The notes beneath the pieces are model-generated. The model worked only from the letters and a program-made list of their open reading frames with translations, was not told the origin of the DNA and did not search any database. DNA of 53,676 nt from positions 1-53,676 of the forward strand of contig JAQBZB010000022.1 of NCBI GenBank assembly GCA_027622275.1, written 5' to 3'. Both the position numbers and the translations under genes were made by a program. Shown here piece by piece: positions 33,213 through 42,358 of the stretch (position 1 is the first letter of the stretch; each line of letters begins with the position of its first letter). The stretch is from Planctomycetota bacterium. GTDB taxonomy: Bacteria > Planctomycetota > Planctomycetia > Pirellulales > Pirellulaceae.

Positions 33213-34011
33213 GGTCACGTTACTCGTTTTAAGGTAATACCGACGCCCCGAGATGCCGGGGCAGAGCGACTTACCCGGATATATCGGCACGCGCCAGGAC
33301 GGGTTGTAGTAAAAATGCCGGTTATGTCAAACTTTTCCGATTGCGGGGAATTCAGCTGTTGCAGGGAGTTTACGGGCAAAGACCTGCTGACATCGCGGAC
33401 TTTACCGAAAAAGTTCTCAAGTCCACTGGATAACCGTTGAGCAATAGGTTGACATGGACGATGAAGTTAGTAAGATGCGAGAAGTTTTCAGCCTGTAGCT
33501 AGATACAGGTTTCGCTTGCCCAGCAACATTTGTCTGTGGGCACCCCCGGTAAGAAAAAGCAAAGCCACGCTTGAGCGTGTCCTCTCGGGGGGGGGGGGGT
33601 GAAGCATTTCTAAATTGAGAGATGCATCAACTGCGACTCGCGGCGATGATCCCATTCTCGCGAGAAAGTTTCGCCCCCCAGCTTGGTAGGTCGAGCGTCG
33701 AGAACGAACCACACCCATTAGCATTGATATCTCGATTTGGGTTTCGAGCAGGTCGGCTCGTCGGGACGAGAGTCGTGGAAGTTTCTGAGTTTTCGTGGGG
33801 ATCTAGTGGAGTCCGTGAAGGTTGCTCGACAAGCGGCCACCCGACTTCGCCTACCAAAATCGCATTCCTGAAGAACTAATGCCGCCACCTCACCTCGCTT
33901 GTAGTGGGTGGCTGGGTCAAGTTGTTTCGCACGGCGAACTGCTTCCCGGTATGAAGGGCGTCGGTATTCTCAAATTGATGGCGGAGCTTTCGCCGTTTCC
34001 AGGGTAAGTAC
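33213..34011. other. 799-base gap upstream of rho with a 13-base G run
   Basis: No convincing gene lies here. An uninterrupted run of 13 G occurs at 33587-33599. A promoter-like pair sits at 33449-33476. Short open frames of 60-85 codons on both strands lack ribosome sites and recognisable products. If the promoter is real, rho carries a leader of some 530 bases, long enough to hold a regulatory RNA structure; in other bacteria the rho leader is a site of autogenous control. I cannot name a structure. Confidence 0.45.
33449..33476 (+). promoter_or_regulatory. Sigma70-like promoter candidate for rho
   Basis: TTGACA (33449-33454), a 16-base spacer and TAAGAT (33471-33476). It is the best match in the gap before rho, but the distance to the rho start is long. 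Confidence 0.35.
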
Positions 34012-35355
34012 ATGGGTAAGAAGAACTTTCGTGGCAGAGGCGGTGCCGAAGGCGGAGGCCAAGGAGGCGGTCGAGGCCGCGGAGGTCGCGGTCGAGGCGG
34101 TAACGGCGGCGGCCAAAACAATGGTCAAAACAACGGTCAGGGAAGGCGTCGCCGACGCGGGGGGGACGGACCACGCCGTGGTGAAGGCGGCGATGTGGAA
34201 CCAGTCGAGGACAGCGACATTCCGTGCGAGCCAGGGCAAGGGCTGCTCGAACTTCATCCGAATGGGTACGGTTTCCTGAGGAGTCCCTCGAACAATTACT
34301 CCCGCGAACGGACCGATCCGTTCGTTCCTGGAGCGATGATCGAAAAATTCGGCTTGCGGCAGGGTGTCCTCATTAGTGGCATCATCCAGCACGCCCGCAA
34401 ACAGCAGGGACCACGACTTCGCGAGATCACCGACGTCGATGGCATGAGGCCCGATGAGTACTCAAATATCAAAACTTTCGATTCGCTGACTGCGATCAAT
34501 CCGGAAAGGTGGTATCGCCTTGAAATAGGACCGCAACCACTAACAAATCGCGTCATGGACTTATTGACGCCCCTCGGACGTGGGCAACGCGCGCTGATCG
34601 TCGCGCCGCCGCGAACGGGTAAGACCATCATGCTACAGCACATCAGTCAAGGAATCTCAACAAACTATCCGGACGTCAAGCTGATCGTACTGCTGATCGA
34701 CGAGCGACCCGAGGAAGTGACGGACATGAAACGCAATGTCAACGGTGAGGTCATTGCGAGCAGCCTTGACCAGGACGTCGAGAGTCACGTTCGATTGTCT
34801 CAGTTGGTCGTCGAGCGTTGCAAACGCCTGGCCGAAATGGGCCAAGACGTGTTTCTGTTGATGGACTCGATCACACGTCTGGCTCGGGCGTTCAACAAAT
34901 GGGTCGGCAACACGGGACGCACCATGAGTGGCGGTGTCGATATCAAGGCGATGGACGTTCCCAAGAAGTTGTTCGCGACGGCTCGAGCTTTTGAAGAAGG
35001 CGGTTCGCTGACCGTCGTCGGGACAGCGCTTGTCGATACCGGCAGCCGGATGGACGAGCTGATCTTTCAGGAATTCAAGGGAACCGGCAACATGGAGTGT
35101 GTTCTCGATCGCAAACTGTCGGATCGGCGTGTGTGGCCGTCGATCGATATCACGCAGTCCGGCACACGTCGCGAGGAGTTGTTGCTCGACCCCGGCACGT
35201 TGCACGCCGTGACGATGCTGCGACGCACGCTAACTTCGATGAACCCGGTGGACGCCATGGAGCAGTTGATCAAACAGCTCGACCGCTTCAAGACAAACGA
35301 GGAGTTCATCAATCTGATTAGTGGTGCAGGGGGTCCGCTGACTGCCGCGCGGTAA
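34012..35355 (+). CDS. rho: Transcription termination factor Rho
   Basis: Hexameric RNA-dependent ATPase/helicase that ends transcription. Residues 1-60 are an RG-rich, intrinsically disordered stretch (GRGRGGRGRGG, RRRRRGGDG) in place of the usual helical Rho N-domain. The cold-shock-like RNA-binding domain spans about 74-140 (LLELHPNGYGFLRSP). The ATPase core has Walker A APPRTGKT (198-205), Walker B VFLLMDSITR, the Q/R-loop region ARAFNKW with TMSGGVD, and a C-terminus typical of Rho. The 447-residue length is slightly above the Escherichia coli protein because of the RG stretch. The gene is alone, behind a long leader. Confidence 0.97.
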   Translation: MGKKNFRGRGGAEGGGQGGGRGRGGRGRGGNGGGQNNGQNNGQGRRRRRGGDGPRRGEGGDVEPVEDSDIPCEPGQGLLELHPNGYGFLRSPSNNYSRERTDPFVPGAMIEKFGLRQGVLISGIIQHARKQQGPRLREITDVDGMRPDEYSNIKTFDSLTAINPERWYRLEIGPQPLTNRVMDLLTPLGRGQRALIVAPPRTGKTIMLQHISQGISTNYPDVKLIVLLIDERPEEVTDMKRNVNGEVIASSLDQDVESHVRLSQLVVERCKRLAEMGQDVFLLMDSITRLARAFNKWVGNTGRTMSGGVDIKAMDVPKKLFATARAFEEGGSLTVVGTALVDTGSRMDELIFQEFKGTGNMECVLDRKLSDRRVWPSIDITQSGTRREELLLDPGTLHAVTMLRRTLTSMNPVDAMEQLIKQLDRFKTNEEFINLISGAGGPLTAAR

Positions 35356-35532
35356 GACCGGGTGGATCACTCGGATAATCCGGTTCCGCCGGTCGCGCGA
35401 GTCATTACGGTGCAGCACCGAGTTCTGTAGTCGCGACCTTCCAATCGCCGATGGCAGTGGATGCCCCTTCGCTCGGACGCGAAGACAGTTCCCGGCTTGG
35501 ATGCCGTTGCCCGGTGATTCGGAGCCCAGCCG

Positions 35533-36708
35533 ATGTCGACTGTCCGTTCATTTGCGCCCACGGTGCTTTGTGTTGCGGTCCTTGCCTCGCTCGTCTGCAA
35601 TTGCTTCGCGGAAGAGCTGCCGTTCCCGCCGCCACGTCCTTCCCTCAAGACGCTCGAACAGATTCAAGGCGTGCTTTCAACGACAACGACCAACGGTGCG
35701 TCGAAAGAGCAAGGCGAAATGATCACCGAACGTTATCCCAACCGGGCGGTTCGATTGCAGCGTTACGTCATTCAAGACGCCGATCGCAACTATGTGAATC
35801 ACGGCTCGTGGACGATGCTTGATTCTCAGGGGCAAGTGATCGCGCAAGGTGAATACCGAAACGGAAAGCAGCACGGTGCGTGGATGCGAGTCATGCCTGA
35901 GTTCCCCTTGGTCAACCCAGGCTTTCAGGCCCCGTTCACTTCGCAAGCCGAATTCGACAACGGCGAATTGCACGGGACGTGGACGATCATCGACGCGCAG
36001 CAGCGCGTGGCCGGCTCGTGGCAGTTCTCGCGCGGACAGCTCGATGGTCCGGCGACGACTTGGTACGCCAGCGGCCAGCAGCGGCGCGAGATGACCTTCA
36101 CGCGCGGCATCCCAGACGGCGAGTCGATCGCTTGGAAACCCAACGGACAGATTTGGGGTCGCGAGTCCTACCGTGAAGGCAAGCAGCTTGTCCCGGTTGT
36201 CACGTGGCACGACCGTCAGCAAAAGGAGTCGGAGGGCTGGATGGTTCGATCGAACTTCACGATCCACGCCAAGATCGATTGGTGGAACGGAAAGATTGAA
36301 ATCACGCGAGCCGAGACCGAAGGCGAAGACGCCAAAACGGGCAAGTGGACCGAGTGGTATGCCCACGGGACGGTGAAGTTTGAAGGAACGTTCGAGTCGG
36401 GAAACGCCGTCGAACAACATGTCTGGTGGCATCCGAACGGTCAAAAGATGCTCGCCGGAACCTATGCGTCAGGCATGCAGGACGGACGTTGGACCGAGTG
36501 GCACGCCAATGGCGTGAAGCAAGTCGAAGGCAACTATATCGCCGGAGTCAAAACAGGGACTTGGACAATCTGGTCCGAGGAAGGCCTCGTCGCCGACGTC
36601 CAACACATCCAAGCCGATGCGGAAAACAGCCGACGGAGCGAGTCTGGCATCGTCATCACCGAGGACGACGATGCTCCTCACAACGTGTCACACCTTCTCG
36701 CGCCGTAA
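35533..36708 (+). CDS. Exported MORN/YwqK-like repeat protein
   Basis: A 391-residue exported protein with signal peptide TVLCVAVLASLVCNCFAE. The body is made of about ten MORN-type beta-hairpin repeats: GEYRNGKQHGAW, AEFDNGELHGTWTII, WQFSRGQLDGPATTWY, GTFESGNAVEQHVWWHPNG, GTYASGMQDGRWTEW and GNYIAGVKTGTWTIW. The consensus resembles the YwqK antitoxin-like family, but with export and without a toxin nearby, so a surface or protein-binding role is more likely. GGAG lies ahead of the ATG at 35533. The gene begins 177 bases after rho in the same direction; co-transcription is possible. Confidence 0.82.
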   Translation: MSTVRSFAPTVLCVAVLASLVCNCFAEELPFPPPRPSLKTLEQIQGVLSTTTTNGASKEQGEMITERYPNRAVRLQRYVIQDADRNYVNHGSWTMLDSQGQVIAQGEYRNGKQHGAWMRVMPEFPLVNPGFQAPFTSQAEFDNGELHGTWTIIDAQQRVAGSWQFSRGQLDGPATTWYASGQQRREMTFTRGIPDGESIAWKPNGQIWGRESYREGKQLVPVVTWHDRQQKESEGWMVRSNFTIHAKIDWWNGKIEITRAETEGEDAKTGKWTEWYAHGTVKFEGTFESGNAVEQHVWWHPNGQKMLAGTYASGMQDGRWTEWHANGVKQVEGNYIAGVKTGTWTIWSEEGLVADVQHIQADAENSRRSESGIVITEDDDAPHNVSHLLAP

Positions 36709-36801
36709 TGGACAAGCACGACTCAGCCGTCGCCAAAACTTCCGAAGTCTCGGAAGACTTCGAATGTTTGCGCCCGATAACAATGAATTTGGGCAACGCT
36801 T

Positions 36802-36979
36802 TAGCCCGGATTATTCATCAGCCGCCTGGCGATAGCCTGCGGTTCTTCTGATCTTCGAGAGAACCGCACGCTATCGCGTGGCGGCTGATTTGCGCGGCGT
36901 TTTGGGCTAGATGGCCGTAAGTCCTCTTACAAACGTGTGTTTTGAAGAATGCTGAACGGTTCATGAATAATCCGGGTTA
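36802..36979. repeat. Composite palindrome: hairpin flanked by an inverted pair of 17-base repeats
   Basis: An inner imperfect hairpin has 29-base arms (36819-36847 and 36859-36887; CAGCCGCCTGGCGATAGC against the complementary end GCTATCGCGTGGCGGCTG). It is flanked by TAGCCCGGATTATTCAT (36802-36818) and, inverted, ATGAATAATCCGGGTTA (36963-36979), 16 of 17 bases matching. The whole, about 178 bases with terminal inverted repeats and no gene, has the shape of a MITE or composite REP. It fills most of the gap between the MORN-like gene and the oxidoreductase gene (36709-37141), in which I see no gene. Confidence 0.65.
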
Positions 36980-37141
36980 GCCAACTGGTAGCCGTTGTCG
37001 CCGGGCTTTGGGTCTTGTCCAGCTTCGCGTCTGGTCGGGGGGGATTGCCGAACGGGCTGCTGACTTCCGAATGACTCGCGGCCATAATGTCGTCGTGATG
37101 CTGGCGAAGCAATAACTCCAACTGGAACCAGGAGACCGATC

Positions 37142-38458
37142 ATGTTTGAGCGCACGAATCGTCGCGAGTTTCTGGAATGCACATCGGCCGGAGTGATTGC
37201 TGCGACAGCACTGCGCGGCGCGCGGGCAAGCGGTGCGGCGAGCGCCAACGGAAAGCTAGTTGTCGGGCTGATCGGCTGCGGCGGGCGAGGCACTCACGAC
37301 GCTGGCTTGTTCAAGAACCTGACCAACGTCGAAGTGGCTTACGTCTGCGATGTCGACGAAAGCCGCCGGGAAGCGGCGGCCAAGAGTCTGGGTATCGGTT
37401 CTAGCCGGAGCGTTCACGATCTCCGCCGCGTGCTGGACGACAAAGCGGTCGACGCGGTGATCGTGACCACGCCCGACCACTGGCATTCGCCCGCTTCGAT
37501 CCTGGCCTGCGACGCAGGCAAGCACGTCTACGTCGAAAAACCCATCTCGCACAACATCCGCGAGGGACGGCTGCTGGTGGAGGCTTCCGCGCGAAACAAC
37601 ACGCTCGTGCAGCACGGCACGCAATGCCGCAGCACCGGCATGATGATCGAAGCGGTCGCGCTGCTGCGCGACGGCATCATCGGCGACGTGAAAGTGGCCA
37701 AGTGCTGGAACATTCAGCGCCGCGGCTCGATCGGACGCGGGCAAGACACCGACCCGCCCAAGGGACTGGACTACGACAGCTGGATCGGGCCGGCACCCAT
37801 GATTCCGTATCGTACCAACCGCGTCCACAATCGTTGGACCTGGTGGTATCACTTCGGTGCCGGCGACATGGGCAACGACGGCGTGCATGATCTCGACTAC
37901 ACCCGCTGGGGCTTGGGCGTCGACACGCACCCCAGCCGGGTCTCGGCCAACGGCGGCAAGTTTCAATTTGACGACGACCAGGAATTTCCCGATACGCAGC
38001 AGGTCACGTTCGAATATCCGGGCGATGGCAACGTCGGCAGTCAGCGGCTGCTGATTTACGAACAGCGGCTGTGGTCGACGAACTATCCGCACAACTGCGA
38101 CAGCGGTGCCGAGTTCTACGGTAGCAAAGGCCAAATGTTCCTGAGCCGCCGCGGCAAGATCGAGGTTCAGTCGGAACGCAACACGCCCGTCAAACTGGAC
38201 GTGACGCCCGGAGGTCAGGACGACGGGGCGCACGTGGCGAACTTCTGCGCCGCGATCCGCGGCGACGCACGGCTCAACGCCGACGCCCTGACCGGTCATC
38301 TCTCGACTTCGCTGTGCCACCTCGGCAACATCGCCACGCGGTTGGGACGATCGCTCGCATTCGATCCACAGACGGAGCAGGTCGCGGACGACGACGAGGC
38401 GAACGCTCTGGTCCACCGCGATTACCGCGACCACTGGGGGACGCCACGCGGCGTCTGA
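37142..38458 (+). CDS. Tat-exported Gfo/Idh/MocA-family oxidoreductase
   Basis: NAD(P)-dependent dehydrogenase family protein of 438 residues. The N-terminus TNRREFLECTSAGVIAATAL is a twin-arginine signal, so the folded enzyme with its cofactor is exported. The Rossmann site is VVGLIGCGGRGTHDAG, followed by VCDVDESR. The family motif EKP lies in HVYVEKPISHN, and HWHSPASIL precedes it. The C-terminal domain carries GDMGNDGVHDLDYTRWG, typical of planctomycete members thought to act on sugars or amino sugars. CCAGGAGACC stands before the ATG at 37142. It is not in an operon. Confidence 0.93.
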   Translation: MFERTNRREFLECTSAGVIAATALRGARASGAASANGKLVVGLIGCGGRGTHDAGLFKNLTNVEVAYVCDVDESRREAAAKSLGIGSSRSVHDLRRVLDDKAVDAVIVTTPDHWHSPASILACDAGKHVYVEKPISHNIREGRLLVEASARNNTLVQHGTQCRSTGMMIEAVALLRDGIIGDVKVAKCWNIQRRGSIGRGQDTDPPKGLDYDSWIGPAPMIPYRTNRVHNRWTWWYHFGAGDMGNDGVHDLDYTRWGLGVDTHPSRVSANGGKFQFDDDQEFPDTQQVTFEYPGDGNVGSQRLLIYEQRLWSTNYPHNCDSGAEFYGSKGQMFLSRRGKIEVQSERNTPVKLDVTPGGQDDGAHVANFCAAIRGDARLNADALTGHLSTSLCHLGNIATRLGRSLAFDPQTEQVADDDEANALVHRDYRDHWGTPRGV

Positions 38459-38488
38459 TTCCGCTGGAATGAAAGCAACGGTCGCGAG

Positions 38489-39448
38489 TCATCGAGAACG
38501 ATCCTCTCGGTGAAGACAAAAAATGGATGCCGGTGCCTTTCCCAACAACGGCACCATGTTGCGGTCAAAATCTCGCTTTGCCACGACCAGCACCACCACC
38601 AGCGGAATCGCAACCAGCACCAACCGAATCGATCCCACAAACCACGGTTTGCGGTGCCGCAGCAGTGGCACCTCAGTCGCCCAGCACAAAAGTGGCGCGA
38701 GCAGCATGGCGAGCGCACAGCCGGTCGAGAGCCGACCAAAAAAACGGCCGATGAACAACAATCCAAACGAACCCACGACGCCGATTCCCAGGATTGCCGG
38801 TGCCACGAAGTTCTCCGGTCGGCCCAGGCGTTTCGTGATCAGGCTGGCCCCGAGGGTTGTTGCGACGAGCGTCGCTGCCAGCGGAAAAGCTGCCGCGCCA
38901 CCCTTGATGTAACCCGCCATCATCACGGTCAGGCCGGCGCACTGGATCGTCAGCGAGAGAGCCCATGGAACTGAGACTCCCGGCGAACGTTGGGACAACC
39001 AGGAAAGCAGACCCCACAAGCCCGCCGACAATGCGCCGCAGACCGCCAGCGCAGCGCCGGCCTGCCAGAGTGTCCAGTCGTTGCCGGAGCCGCTCAAGTA
39101 AACGGAACCGTGCAACAGAATCCTCGGGATCGTCGCGGCCAGACTCATTCGCAACAGCCAAGCGACCCAGCACGGCACACACTGGAAGCCAGCGATCAGT
39201 TCGACCGTGAGTGCCGCCGGAACGACGATCGTTAAAAACCGGTCGAGGCCGTTCACCGGGGGCCAGCGTAATCGTAAAGGCAACACGCAGTAGCCGACTG
39301 CGAGTCCGAGGCCGATCCCCAGGACGCAAGCCGAATTTATCCGCGCGGTGCTGGCGGGCCGTCGCACCCCTGCCATCGCCAGCACAAACATCGCACTGAC
39401 GATGGCCGCGGCCCCCATCGCCTTCAGATACAACAGCGGCTCGGGCAT
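38489..39448 (-). CDS. Polytopic membrane protein of unknown function
   Basis: A 319-residue protein with about eight or nine hydrophobic segments, among them AMGAAAIVSAMFVLAMAGV, LGIGLGLAVGYCVLPL, LAVCGALSAGLWGLLSWL, LAATLVATTLGASLI and LVLVAIPLVVVLVVAK. No transport or enzyme motif is recognisable. The start ATG at 39448 is three bases after the stop of the YceI gene, so both are co-transcribed; YceI-family proteins often pair with membrane cytochromes or permeases, but no haem-ligand pattern is obvious here. Confidence 0.75.
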   Translation of the reverse strand: MPEPLLYLKAMGAAAIVSAMFVLAMAGVRRPASTARINSACVLGIGLGLAVGYCVLPLRLRWPPVNGLDRFLTIVVPAALTVELIAGFQCVPCWVAWLLRMSLAATIPRILLHGSVYLSGSGNDWTLWQAGAALAVCGALSAGLWGLLSWLSQRSPGVSVPWALSLTIQCAGLTVMMAGYIKGGAAAFPLAATLVATTLGASLITKRLGRPENFVAPAILGIGVVGSFGLLFIGRFFGRLSTGCALAMLLAPLLCWATEVPLLRHRKPWFVGSIRLVLVAIPLVVVLVVAKRDFDRNMVPLLGKAPASIFCLHREDRSR

Positions 39449-39451
39449 CAG

Positions 39452-40036
39452 CTATTTGCGCACACCTTCACAATCGATGATGATCAGCGCTTCGTCCCCG
39501 ATCGGGCCGATGGCTTTCGGGTCAAAACCGTAGTCGCTGCGCTTGAGTGGAAGTTCGGTCGAGAAGGCGACGCGTTTGGTCCCCTTGAAGTCATGTTCCT
39601 TGCCGCCCGTCAAGACGATGGTGATCTTCTTGGTCGTGCCGTGCATCGTAAAGTCGCCCGCCACTTCGTATCCACCGTCGATGGCCTTGGTCTTCGTGCT
39701 TTTGAATTCGATCGTGGGGAACTGTTTCGTATCGAAGTAGTCGGGTTGCCGCAGGTGTTCGTCGCGGGCCGCGTTGGCCGTATCGACGCTGTCGGTTTTG
39801 ATCGTCAGCGAGAACGTCGACTTCGAAGGGTTCTCGCGGTCGAGCGAGAACTTTCCAGCGACGTCATTGAACCGGCCGTGAATCCAGCTGATGTCAAGAT
39901 GCCGTGCCTTGAAGCTGACCGAGGAATGCACCAGATCGTAGTCATATTCATCCGCCGCCGAGGCTGACTTGCCGCCCGTGCAGACAACCGCTCCGATGAG
40001 GAGTGTCAGGGCAGAGAGGGTAAAAAATCGTTGCAT
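39452..40036 (-). CDS. Exported YceI-family lipid-binding protein
   Basis: A 194-residue protein with signal peptide (MQRFFTLSALTLLIGAVVC, then SASA before ADEYD). The YceI lipocalin-like barrel is evident from YDLVHSSVSFKARHLDISWI, GRFNDVAGKF, RDEHLRQPDYFDTKQFPTIEF and the end DYGFDPKAIGPIGDEALI. Family members bind isoprenoids such as polyprenyl chains in the periplasm. The ATG at 40036 follows AAGGAAC; an open frame extending upstream to 40177 lacks coding character. It is first gene of a two-gene operon with the membrane protein. Confidence 0.93.
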   Translation of the reverse strand: MQRFFTLSALTLLIGAVVCTGGKSASAADEYDYDLVHSSVSFKARHLDISWIHGRFNDVAGKFSLDRENPSKSTFSLTIKTDSVDTANAARDEHLRQPDYFDTKQFPTIEFKSTKTKAIDGGYEVAGDFTMHGTTKKITIVLTGGKEHDFKGTKRVAFSTELPLKRSDYGFDPKAIGPIGDEALIIIDCEGVRK

Positions 40037-40282
40037 GAGATTGTTCCTTCCGAAAGGGGTTCGGGAATTCAGTTTCGCTGTATCACCAGCAAGCTCGTGG
40101 CCATCGTATGACCTGGCGGATCGAGAGTAAAGCAGGCGGCCTCTGCCGGAATAGCGCGCTGGGCCCGTCCGATCCAATCGCAGACTCCTGTCCGCGATTT
40201 CAATTCCCGGTTCGGTGTGTTTTAATTGATGAATTGTGCGGGCGACAGAATAGAACTTCCGGATCGTCGAAGCAGGGTCATT

Positions 40283-41770
40283 GTGTTACGTATACTGGGA
40301 ACGCGAAAGAAGCTTTGCGATGGACTGACGCGCCGCGACTTTCTCCAGGTCGGCGGGATCGGAGCGTTCGGCTTGTCGCTCGCCAATGCGACCAGCGGTC
40401 ATGCGGTCACCGAACCGGGCTCGGCGTTCGGACGAGCCAAGTCTTGCATCTTGCTGTTTCCTTACGGTTCGCCGTCTTCGCATGAAACTTTCGATCCGAA
40501 ACCGGACATGCCGGACGTGCAAGGCGAAATGAAATCAATTGCTACCAACGTCCCAGGCGTGCATGTCTGCGACCATCTGCCAAGGCTCGCCCAGGTGATG
40601 GACAAAGTCACGGTGGTGCGGTCGATGACGCATCCTTATCCGGTCCACGGACTGGCCTACGCCGTGACCGGTCTTCCGACCTACACGCCCGAGTTGGAAA
40701 CGCGGGCGCGCGACAACCGGCATTGGCCGTTCATTGGCTCCGTCGTGGACTATCTGGAACGCCAGCGTTCATCCGGATCGCTCGGCGACATCCCGCACAA
40801 TATCGGACTGCCGTGGCTAGTCAATTCGAAGACCGACAACCCGGCCGTCAACGCGGGGCCGTTCGCGGCGTTTCTGGGAGCCAAGTACGATCCGCTGTGG
40901 ACGGACTTCGACGGCCCGGGACTGCACATCGCTCCACCAAATACCGTGGGCCAGACGGAGCGATTTCGCAATCCCTTCGGCGGCACGACGTCCGACGGCC
41001 GCTTTCACTTGTCGACCGATTCGGAGTTGCCCGCGGACATTTCAATCGAACGATTGCGAATGCGGCACTCGCTGCTCGCGCAATTCGACCGCGACCGGCG
41101 AGCCCTCGATCGCAGCCCGCAAGCCCAAGGTTGGGACGATCAACAACAACTGGCGATGTCCTTGCTGACCTCGAACAAGATGCGCGACGCGTTGGATATC
41201 GGCCGCGAGCCCATTGAACTGCGCGAACGCTACGGCATGAACCTGTTCGGACAAGGATGCCTTGCCGCCCGGCGTTTGATCGAGGCGGGTGGCAAGTTCG
41301 TGACGGTGTTTTGGGATTGCTTCGGCCAGTTTGCCAACGGTGCTTGGGACACGCATCAATACCACTACCCTCGCATGAAGGAGTTGCTGCTGCCCGGCTT
41401 CGATTTGGCATATCCGACGTTGTTGCAAGATTTGGACGATCGCGGCTTGCTCGACGACACGCTGGTGATCTGGATGAGCGAACACGGCCGCACGCCGCAG
41501 ATCAATAACAAGCCGGGCGGGGGTCGCGAGCATTGGTCACAGGCCTACTCCGTCGCGCTGGCCGGCGGCGGAACGGCGCGTGGAAAAGTCGTCGGAGAAA
41601 CCACTCGCGACGGTGGCGAGGTCTTGGACAATCCGGTTTCTCCGAAAGACATTCTGGCGACCGCTTTTCATCTGCTCGGCATCGATCCGCACACCACCGT
41701 TCCCGACCGCGAAGGTCGTCCGCATCCGATCGCGGGCAGCGGCAAGCTACGGACGGAACTGTTGGGGTAA
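40283..41770 (+). CDS. Exported DUF1501 (sulfatase-like) protein
   Basis: A 495-residue protein of the DUF1501 family, abundant in planctomycetes, with an alkaline-phosphatase-like fold and unproven activity. The start is taken as GTG at 40283 because the N-terminus then reads LRILGTRKKLCDGLTRRDFL, the standard opening of this family, with the Tat motif TRRDFLQVGGIGAFGLSLA. Further signatures are LLFPYGSPSSHETFDPKP, VVRSMTHPYPVHGLAYA, VFWDCFGQFANGAWDTH and VIWMSEHGRTPQIN. AGCAGGG lies in front. It usually pairs with a DUF1549/DUF1553 gene; none is adjacent here. Confidence 0.9.
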   Translation: MLRILGTRKKLCDGLTRRDFLQVGGIGAFGLSLANATSGHAVTEPGSAFGRAKSCILLFPYGSPSSHETFDPKPDMPDVQGEMKSIATNVPGVHVCDHLPRLAQVMDKVTVVRSMTHPYPVHGLAYAVTGLPTYTPELETRARDNRHWPFIGSVVDYLERQRSSGSLGDIPHNIGLPWLVNSKTDNPAVNAGPFAAFLGAKYDPLWTDFDGPGLHIAPPNTVGQTERFRNPFGGTTSDGRFHLSTDSELPADISIERLRMRHSLLAQFDRDRRALDRSPQAQGWDDQQQLAMSLLTSNKMRDALDIGREPIELRERYGMNLFGQGCLAARRLIEAGGKFVTVFWDCFGQFANGAWDTHQYHYPRMKELLLPGFDLAYPTLLQDLDDRGLLDDTLVIWMSEHGRTPQINNKPGGGREHWSQAYSVALAGGGTARGKVVGETTRDGGEVLDNPVSPKDILATAFHLLGIDPHTTVPDREGRPHPIAGSGKLRTELLG

Positions 41771-41850
41771 GTGTGCGATCGCGCGGTGGCCCGCCGTCAA
41801 ACTCATCGCACGATGGGTAACGCCATCACGGGCGAACGTCTCCAACCGCA

Positions 41851-41924
41851 TGGCGAAATGTTTCGCTAATTCTACTTGCCCTAGCGAAACACTTCGCTAC
41901 AATGAGTGGCGAAGACTTTCGCTA
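41851..41924 (+). promoter_or_regulatory. Three BlaI-type operator dyads overlapping the blaI/blaR1 promoter
   Basis: Three 18-base dyads follow the pattern T(A/G)GCGAA-N4-TTCGCTA: 41851-41868, 41882-41899 and 41907-41924. The middle one is a perfect palindrome and lies between -35 TTGCCC (41876-41881) and -10 TACAAT (41898-41903; spacing 16), so repressor binding would directly block RNA polymerase. Centre distances are 31 and 25 bases. BlaI/MecI repressors bind such dyads as dimers (family knowledge); that these are the sites of the adjacent BlaI-like protein is inference from position and repetition. Confidence 0.8.
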
Positions 41925-41968
41925 TTGACGAGCGATCGCCAACTGAAGCTGCAATGGGGAGGCCCATG

Positions 41969-42358
41969 ATGGCAAAGACCCGACCAATCCAGCCGACGGA
42001 AGTCGAGCTGCAAATGCTGAGAATTCTCTGGGAACTTGGCCCTAGCCCTGTGCGCGAGATTCATGCCCGGCTGAACGCGGACAAGGGAACGAACTATTCG
42101 ACGACGGTTAAGATGCTGTCGGTGATGTTGGAAAAGGGGTTGGTCAAACGAAATGAAGAGGCATCTCCTCACATCTATCGGCCGGTGCTGACGCGCGAGG
42201 CAGCGGGCAGGCGGATGCTCAGCGATCTGATCGAGAAGGTTTACGATGGCGCGGCGATGAGCCTGGTTTTACAGGCGCTGGCTTCGACGGCCGCCACCAA
42301 AGAAGAACTCGCTGAAGTCCGCCGCGTGCTCGATCAGATGGAGAGGAAGCAATCATGA
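41969..42358 (+). CDS. BlaI/MecI/CopY-family transcriptional repressor
   Basis: A 129-residue winged-helix repressor that is cleaved by a BlaR1-type protease on induction. The DNA-binding domain has PTEVELQMLRILWELGPSP, YSTTVKMLSVMLEKGLV (recognition helix and wing). The C-terminal dimerisation helices include AAMSLVLQALAS. GGGGAGG lies at good distance before the ATG at 41969 (a second ATG at 41966 adds one residue). The stop overlaps the start of the giant BlaR1-like gene as ATGA. It probably represses itself and its partner through the three upstream dyads. Confidence 0.95.
   Translation: MAKTRPIQPTEVELQMLRILWELGPSPVREIHARLNADKGTNYSTTVKMLSVMLEKGLVKRNEEASPHIYRPVLTREAAGRRMLSDLIEKVYDGAAMSLVLQALASTAATKEELAEVRRVLDQMERKQS

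Noticed and set aside
33622-33879. 85-codon open frame in the gap before rho
   Set aside because: No ribosome site, no domain, mixed composition; treated as non-coding leader.
35533-36708. Calling the MORN/YwqK-like protein an antitoxin
   Set aside because: It has a signal peptide and no toxin partner; the repeat type alone does not show antitoxin activity.
37256-38434. 392-codon minus-strand open frame opposite the Gfo/Idh/MocA gene
   Set aside because: Val/Ala/Arg-rich shadow; the plus strand carries Tat, Rossmann and EKP motifs.
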